A DNA stretch of 64,000 nt, taken from Desulfovibrio sp. Its GTDB lineage: Bacteria; Desulfobacterota; Desulfovibrionia; Desulfovibrionales; Desulfovibrionaceae. Position 1 is the first letter of the stretch. Each line of letters begins with the position of its first letter. The notes beneath the pieces were generated by a model that saw only the letters and a list, made by a program, of their open reading frames with translations, searched no databases and was not told the origin of the DNA. Shown here piece by piece: positions 59,129 to 64,000 of this stretch. The position numbers and the translations under genes are program-made. The stretch is taken from NCBI GenBank assembly GCA_017528345.1, contig JAFXOX010000046.1, forward strand, positions 186,001 through 250,000, given 5' to 3'.

Positions 59129-60073
59129 TCATTTAGTCCGCAAATAGCCATTGGCAAAAGATTTTGATGTCATAAAGGATTTTCCCTGAGGCTTAAGCAT
59201 ATCAACGCGATACCAAAAGTCTCTGCAGGCAATGGCCAGACCATCCTCGTCAAAACGCGCCGTTCCTGCCGGAGTCAGACTAAGAGATGATCCACGACGA
59301 CCTGGCAGGAGAATGATGTCAAAGACATGGTCTTGAATAGTGATACTAGTCCGTGCTCCAGGAACACTTGTGACAGCTCGTATCTGGGCATGAACCTGAT
59401 CAAAGGGGGCATCCCAATTCACAAATCCATCAGCTTTGTCAATTTTCTGGGCATAGCTTGCCTGACTCTCATCCTGGACCTGTCCTACTGCCCGGTCTTC
59501 AAGAAAAGCCGTCATAACTTCCAAAAGTGCCTGTCCACCTTTTTCAGCCATTTCTTGAAGAAGTTCATCACTTGTTTTTTGGCCGATTACCATACGCCTT
59601 TGCAAAAAAACCGGACCTGCATCCAGGGCTTCAACCATTTGCATAATAGAAATGCCGGTTTCAGCATCAGGAAGATAATTTTCCATAATCGCTCGTTGAA
59701 CAGGTGCCGCTCCTCGGTATCTGGGAAGAAGCGACGCGTGCACATTGAGAGGGGGAAAATGCGGCAAAGCAAGAACACGGGCAGGCAAGATCTGACCATA
59801 TGCGGCAACGACAAGAAAATCTGGCTGCAATAAAGCCAGCTCCTCAAGATCAGACTCATTTTTGAAATTGAGAGGTTGCTTCACAGAAATATTCAGCTTG
59901 CAAGCAGCTTCCTTGACGGGCGAAGCACACAGTTTTTTTCCTCGTTTGGCAGGACGATCTGGCTGTGTGTAGACAGCCACAATTTTACCTTGAGGCCACT
60001 GAGCAAGCTGCTCAAGTATTCGTACCGCAAACTGCGGTGTACCCATGAAGACTATTTTTGTCTGCGCAGCCAT
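59129..60073 (-). CDS. fmt: Methionyl-tRNA formyltransferase
   Basis: A 314-aa enzyme that formylates initiator Met-tRNA. Motifs are IVFMGTPQFAVRILEQL, YTQPDRPAKRGKKL, NVHASLLPRYRGAAPVQRAI with the catalytic Asn/His region, and GISIMQMVEALDAGPV. The C-terminal domain has DGFVNWDAPFDQVHAQIRA. It overlaps def by 22 nt, the usual def-fmt pairing, and ends the operon. Confidence 0.98.
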   Translation of the reverse strand: MAAQTKIVFMGTPQFAVRILEQLAQWPQGKIVAVYTQPDRPAKRGKKLCASPVKEAACKLNISVKQPLNFKNESDLEELALLQPDFLVVAAYGQILPARVLALPHFPPLNVHASLLPRYRGAAPVQRAIMENYLPDAETGISIMQMVEALDAGPVFLQRRMVIGQKTSDELLQEMAEKGGQALLEVMTAFLEDRAVGQVQDESQASYAQKIDKADGFVNWDAPFDQVHAQIRAVTSVPGARTSITIQDHVFDIILLPGRRGSSLSLTPAGTARFDEDGLAIACRDFWYRVDMLKPQGKSFMTSKSFANGYLRTK

Positions 60074-60564
60074 TTTTTTACCTTACTATCAAAGAACGTG
60101 CGCTTAAGACGACTTATGCGATCAATAAAGAGAATACCATCAAGATGATCAGTTTCATGCTGAACGACAATGGCCGGAAAATCTTCAAGTTCTTCATCTA
60201 TGAGTTTCCAGTCAAGATCTCGAGCTGTCAAATGCACATGACTGTATCTTGGCACATTGGAACGATAGCCCATGGGCACAGAAAGACAACCTTCACGTTC
60301 ACTAACAATGACTTCGCCTTTGAGTTCCAGCACAGGATTGATCAAAACACGCGGCATACGCAAATCTTCTTTGGCACTGTAATCGACAACAACCATGCGA
60401 ATGAACTGACCAACCTGTGGCGCCGCCAATCCTACACCAGGAGCTGCATACATTGTCTGGAGCATATTGTCGGCAAGAATACGCAGGTCCTGAGTTACTT
60501 TTTCCACTGGCTTACAGATACTTTTCAGCCTTGGATCAGGGTAGCTAACAATATCTAAAATCAT
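60052..60564 (-). CDS. def: Peptide deformylase
   Basis: A 170-aa Fe/Zn enzyme removing the formyl group from nascent proteins. The three motifs are GVGLAAPQVG, EGCLSVP and QHETDHLDG (usually QHExDHLxG); Cys and both His ligands plus the catalytic Glu are present. It starts within the 3' end of aspS (ATGA overlap) and overlaps fmt downstream, so all three are translationally linked. Confidence 0.98.
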   Translation of the reverse strand: MILDIVSYPDPRLKSICKPVEKVTQDLRILADNMLQTMYAAPGVGLAAPQVGQFIRMVVVDYSAKEDLRMPRVLINPVLELKGEVIVSEREGCLSVPMGYRSNVPRYSHVHLTARDLDWKLIDEELEDFPAIVVQHETDHLDGILFIDRISRLKRTFFDSKVKKWLRRQK

Positions 60565-62411
60565 GCACTCGTTCCGCTGTTTTTTGACTCTTCACCGGCT
60601 TGTTCACGAAGACGCAAATTAAGTTCACGCAACTGCTTGGCTGAAACAGTTGAAGGTGAGCCAGTCATCAGACAAGTAGCTTTCTGGGTCTTTGGGAAAG
60701 CAATGACTTCACGAATACTTGATGAATCTGAAAGCAGCATCACAAGACGGTCAAGACCAAATGCTAAACCGGCATGCGGTGGTGCTCCATGCTCAAGAGC
60801 ACGAATGAAAAATCCAAACTGTTCTTCTGCCTGTTCCTCAGAAAAACCGAGAGCTTTGAACATTTTGCGCTGAACATTACTTGTATGAATACGCACAGAG
60901 CCACCGCCGACTTCATTGCCATTGAGAACCATATCATAGGCTCTGGCAAACGTATTGGCCGGATCAGTCTCCATACGGTCAAGGTGCCCTTCTTTGGGAG
61001 AAGTAAAGGGATGGTGACAGGAAACGTAGCGCTTTTCCTCTTCACTGTACTCGAAAAGGGGAAAATCGGTAATCCAGAGAAAATTGAAAGAGTTTTCAGG
61101 AATAAGCTTTTTCTCACGAGCAATATGGACTCTGAGATTGCCAAGCGCAGCATTGACCACAGCAGGCTCAGCAGCTTGAAAAAAGACGATATCTCCCGTT
61201 TGTAATCCAAGACGCTGAACTATACCGCGTCGTTCGTCTTCCGAAAGGAATTTGGCAATTGGCGACTGCCATTCATCTGCTTTAATCTTAATCCAGGCTA
61301 GCCCTTTCGCACCATAGGCTGCAACAAACTGGGTATACTCCTCGATTTCCTTACGAGTGAGAGATTCGCCGCCTTCTACTTTCATGGCTTTAACAAGCTT
61401 AGCTTGCGCAAAAAGCTTAAAACCAGAATTTTTCACAATATCGGTAATATTGACAAGCTCCATGCCAAAGCGCGTGTCGGGCTTATCAACACCAAAGCGC
61501 TCCATAGCTTCAGTCCAGGTCATTCTCGGAAAAGGCAACTGAAGCTCTCGCTTCATAATTGTTTTGAAAAGATTAGCCATCAACGCTTCAGAGAGCTGCA
61601 TGACCTGCTCTTCATCAGCAAAGCTCATCTCAAGATCCACCTGCGTAAATTCAGGCTGACGGTCTGCGCGCAGATCCTCATCACGAAAACAGCGGACAAT
61701 CTGAAAATATCGATCAAAACCGGAAACCATAAGCAATTGCTTAAAAAGCTGAGGAGATTGCGGCAAAGCATAAAACTGGCAGGCATTCAGTCGGCTAGGC
61801 ACCAAAAAGTCTCGAGCCCCTTCTGGTGTAGACTTGGTCAAAAATGGCGTTTCTATTTCAAGAAAGGCATTCTCATCCAGAAAGCGCCGGATACTTTGCA
61901 TAATGCTGTGACGCAACCTGAGATTGGCCTGCATATAGGGCCTGCGCAAGTCAAGATAACGCCAGGCGAGCCTGAGGTTTTCACCGGCATCACAGCGGTC
62001 TTCAATGGCAAAAGGAGGCGTTTTAGAGGTATTTAAAAGCTTCCATTCCAGCACGACAACCTCAATCTCTCCAGTGGTAAGATTGGGATTGCGCATGCCC
62101 TCCGGCCTCGGACGAACTTTGCCCTTGACAGCAATAACATATTCAGAGCGAAGAATGTGGGCATTCTCATGAGCTTGAGGAGCAATATCAGGGCTGAAAA
62201 CAACCTGAGTCAATCCCTCGCGGTCTCTCAGGTCCACAAATATCAGACCCCCATGGTCGCGCCGAAACTGAACCCAGCCCATCAAACAAACATTTTCACC
62301 ATCATTGGCTAAAGTCAATTGACAACAATGATGCGTTCTGACCCAGCCTGAAAGATCTTCGATATATTTCTGATGTTCCTGCTGGAGATCGAGATTTTGT
62401 TCTTCACTCAT
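60561..62411 (-). CDS. aspS: Aspartyl-tRNA synthetase
   Basis: A 616-aa class II synthetase. Order: anticodon-binding OB fold (about 20-130; VCLMGWVQFRRDHGGLIFVDLRD), catalytic motif 1 with FLEIETPFLTKSTPEGARDFLV, motif 2 YFQIVRCFRDEDLRADRQPEFTQVD, the bacterial GAD insertion (about 320-430) and motif 3 GLAFGLDRLVMLL. The length and GAD domain are typical of bacterial AspRS. The start is ATG 62411 with AGGA 8 nt upstream; it overlaps the hisS end by 8 nt. Confidence 0.97.
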   Translation of the reverse strand: MSEEQNLDLQQEHQKYIEDLSGWVRTHHCCQLTLANDGENVCLMGWVQFRRDHGGLIFVDLRDREGLTQVVFSPDIAPQAHENAHILRSEYVIAVKGKVRPRPEGMRNPNLTTGEIEVVVLEWKLLNTSKTPPFAIEDRCDAGENLRLAWRYLDLRRPYMQANLRLRHSIMQSIRRFLDENAFLEIETPFLTKSTPEGARDFLVPSRLNACQFYALPQSPQLFKQLLMVSGFDRYFQIVRCFRDEDLRADRQPEFTQVDLEMSFADEEQVMQLSEALMANLFKTIMKRELQLPFPRMTWTEAMERFGVDKPDTRFGMELVNITDIVKNSGFKLFAQAKLVKAMKVEGGESLTRKEIEEYTQFVAAYGAKGLAWIKIKADEWQSPIAKFLSEDERRGIVQRLGLQTGDIVFFQAAEPAVVNAALGNLRVHIAREKKLIPENSFNFLWITDFPLFEYSEEEKRYVSCHHPFTSPKEGHLDRMETDPANTFARAYDMVLNGNEVGGGSVRIHTSNVQRKMFKALGFSEEQAEEQFGFFIRALEHGAPPHAGLAFGLDRLVMLLSDSSSIREVIAFPKTQKATCLMTGSPSTVSAKQLRELNLRLREQAGEESKNSGTSA

Positions 62412-63657
62412 GACAATGTTCCTGTAAGAAGGGTAAAACGTGGTCCAATGGCACAGATTGCTGAGTGCCATCACGCATGGATTTAATAGTAAGTGAATTA
62501 CTGGCACTTTCCTCGGAGCCGAAAATAAGACAGAACAATGCCTGCGATTTGTCAGCTTGCCGCATAAGACTTTTGAAACTTTGACAGGTAAAGTTCATCT
62601 CTCCACACAGGCCATGCTCTCGTAATTCCTGAAGAAGAAGAAAGGCTCGAGAAGAATCCTTTTCTTCCATAACCAAAAGATAGAAATCAGGAACTTCGGG
62701 CTCAGGTTCAGGCAAAAGTAAAGCGAGACGCTCCATGCCGCAGGCAAAACCTATACCCGGAATATCAGGTCCCCCAAGAGCAGAAATCAGGCCATCATAA
62801 CGACCTCCACCGGCGACAGCACTTTGAGAACCTATTTCTCCGCTGACAACCTCGAAAGTTGTACGGCAATAGTAATCAAGACCACGAACTAACTTAGGAT
62901 TAAGATGAGCTTCTACGTGCTGTTGACGAAGAATGTCCAAAACCACGGCGAAATGACGCTGACAGTCCTCGCAAAGATAATCAGTAATGCGCGGTGCCTT
63001 TTCAATGAGTTTCTTACACTCTTCATGCTTGCAGTCCAAAACGCGCAAGGGATTGGTTGTTCGCCTTCTTCGGCAGTCTTCACAGAGATTACCCTCAGGT
63101 AATGCATCTAAAAATTGCCGCAAAGCCTGGCGAAAAACTGGTCGACATTGCTTACAACCAAGTGAGTTGATCTCCAGTTGGATTCGCTGAAGGCCAAGAG
63201 CATGAAGAAAACGCATCAGCATGGTAATCATGTCTGCATCGGCTAAAGGGCTTTCTGAACCGAGACACTCACAGTTGATCTGATGAAATTGGCGCAAACG
63301 ACCTTTCTGAGGACGCTCATGGCGAAACATGGGTCCTGTAGTAAAAAGACGGCAAATCTGGTTTTTGCTGTAAAGCGCATTTTCAATATAGGCACGCATC
63401 ACACCGGCAGTGGCTTCTGGCCGGAGGCTGTAAGAACGACCTTTTTCTGTGGTCAATGTGTACATTTCCTTATTAACCACATCAGTTTCTTCGCCAATGG
63501 AGCGTTTAAAGAGATCTGTATACTCGAGAATAGGAGTTCGCAATTCCGTAAAACCGCAAGCACCAAAAATCTTACGTGCCTGGTTTTCCATTAACGTAAA
63601 GCGATCACTTTCTGTTCCGTACAGATCTGCAAAACCTTTAATTTTGGAAATTTTCAT
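62404..63657 (-). CDS. hisS: Histidyl-tRNA synthetase
   Basis: A 417-aa class II synthetase. Motifs are FADLYGTESDRFTLME, RTPILEYTDLFKRSIGEETD, motif 2 MFRHERPQKGRLRQFHQIN, a Cys-containing insert (CKQCRPVF, CEDCRRRRTTNPLRVLDCK, LCEDCQRHF), the HisA motif GLDYYCRTTFEVVSGE, AVAGGGRYDGL and motif 3 GIGFACGMERL. Translation depends on a minimal hairpin-spaced RBS element. hisS, aspS, def and fmt overlap in one chain. Confidence 0.97.
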   Translation of the reverse strand: MKISKIKGFADLYGTESDRFTLMENQARKIFGACGFTELRTPILEYTDLFKRSIGEETDVVNKEMYTLTTEKGRSYSLRPEATAGVMRAYIENALYSKNQICRLFTTGPMFRHERPQKGRLRQFHQINCECLGSESPLADADMITMLMRFLHALGLQRIQLEINSLGCKQCRPVFRQALRQFLDALPEGNLCEDCRRRRTTNPLRVLDCKHEECKKLIEKAPRITDYLCEDCQRHFAVVLDILRQQHVEAHLNPKLVRGLDYYCRTTFEVVSGEIGSQSAVAGGGRYDGLISALGGPDIPGIGFACGMERLALLLPEPEPEVPDFYLLVMEEKDSSRAFLLLQELREHGLCGEMNFTCQSFKSLMRQADKSQALFCLIFGSEESASNSLTIKSMRDGTQQSVPLDHVLPFLQEHCHE

Positions 63658-63694
63658 TAAATTTTCAGCGTAGCTCAGGAAAAACGCTGCCTCC
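63655..63694 (-). promoter_or_regulatory. Hairpin-spaced ribosome-binding element, copy 7 (hisS, minimal)
   Basis: Minus strand: GGAGG (63694-63690), CAGCGT (63689-63684), a 12-nt loop with no inner stem, ACGCTG (63671-63666), AAAATTTA (8 nt), ATGAA (63657). It is the shortest member, with a linear gap of 32 nt, showing that the inner stem is dispensable while the outer stem and 8-nt spacing are kept. Confidence 0.85.
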
Positions 63695-63729
63695 GTCTTT
63701 TTCTACGTAGAAACAAGGGAAAAACTCTC

Positions 63730-64000
63730 TCAGCGAATACAACCCTTACAAGGAACAGGATAATCACCTGTAAAACAAGCGAGACAATAATTTTCTGAAT
63801 GCATCACTGATCGCAGCAGTCCATCAACGCTGAGATAATGCAAACTATCGACATCTAATATTTTAGTTATTTCAGAAATACTGTGCTTGGCTGCAATCAA
63901 CTCGCGTTCATCAGCAAAATCAATACCATAATGACAAGGATACTTGATAGGAGGACACGAAATACGAATATGCACTTCTTTAGCACCTAGTTCACGGAGT
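63730..64000 (-). CDS. purF: Amidophosphoribosyltransferase, C-terminal part (5' end outside window)
   Basis: The last 89 codons of a PurF-like protein: LRELGAKEVHIRISCPPIKY, PCHYGIDFADERELIAAKHS, then the C-terminal CLACFTGDYPVPCKG. The PPI..PCxYGID(F) segment and the Cys residues near the end fit PurF, which commits PRPP to purine synthesis. The gene starts outside the window and stops at 63730-63732, 36 nt before the hisS element. Confidence 0.92.
   Translation of the reverse strand, partial: LRELGAKEVHIRISCPPIKYPCHYGIDFADERELIAAKHSISEITKILDVDSLHYLSVDGLLRSVMHSENYCLACFTGDYPVPCKGCIR

Noticed and set aside
58962..59147. 61-codon plus-strand frame between rsmB and fmt
   Set aside because: It runs through the terminator hairpin of fmt and has no recognisable features, though a GAG lies near an internal ATG.
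61404..62036. 210-codon plus-strand frame
   Set aside because: It is antisense to aspS and shows no family features.

Overview
The window is about 64 kb of a bacterial chromosome with mid-range base composition by eye. Gene content points to the Desulfovibrionaceae (sulfate reducers and gut or symbiotic relatives). The evidence is an archaeal-type entry to aromatic synthesis (ADH synthase plus 3-dehydroquinate synthase II), an ArsR-methyltransferase SahR beside ahcY, a panC-metK pair, a System I cytochrome c maturation cluster and a PHP/EndoQ-UvrD fusion. This placement rests on recalled family knowledge, not on a search.

Layout. 1-2589: 3' part of a ccm operon (ccmB, ccmC, ccmD, two TPR genes). 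2809-7715: a 1452-aa degenerate sensor-kinase-like membrane protein with a 41-residue repeat array, then a UspA protein. 7799-11572 (minus): ppiD-glmS. 11748-14753: tRNA-Pro, a decayed tnpB end and modABC. 15007-20345: rnhA, a permease, a ThiS-like protein, ahcY and sahR (minus), a DUF721 gene and a conserved small gene. 20415-25680: a TtuA-like tRNA thiolase, aminotransferase IV, an Asd-like protein and a PP-loop ATPase. 24886-30398 (minus): aromatic operon (ADHS, DHQS-II, pheA, aroA, tyrA) behind a classical attenuator. 30425-35619: DHH hydrolase, sulfotransferase and M16C protease. 36030-44979: rpsB-tsf, nitroreductase, panC-metK, aroC with a broken partial duplicate, recD2. 45017-51000: U32 peptidase, methyltransferase, EndoQ-UvrD fusion. 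51008-57566: small protein, NlpC/P60 lipoprotein, MerR-like coiled-coil protein, DsbA-like protein, response regulator, parA and parB. 57569-64000 (minus): rsmB, fmt, def, aspS, hisS and the 3' end of purF.

The most notable signals are regulatory. (1) Upstream of the aromatic operon lies a complete attenuator. A promoter precedes a 35-codon leader peptide with a Phe/Tyr/Trp-rich run, followed by mutually exclusive 9-bp antiterminator and terminator stems and a T run. (2) Seven genes scattered across the window share an initiation element. GGAGG is followed directly by a stem-loop (CAGCGT...ACGCTG), then 8-9 nt, then ATGAA. The linear SD-to-start distance is 32-50 nt, but the distance after the stem stays constant, so the hairpin probably delivers the SD to the start codon. 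(3) Two perfect parS sites are present, one inside metK coding sequence and one in the parA leader.

The window also holds relics of IS200/IS605-type tnpB genes, a partial aroC duplication, diverged direct repeats before parA, and several proteins whose catalytic residues look lost. No CRISPR array, rRNA or intact mobile element was seen.
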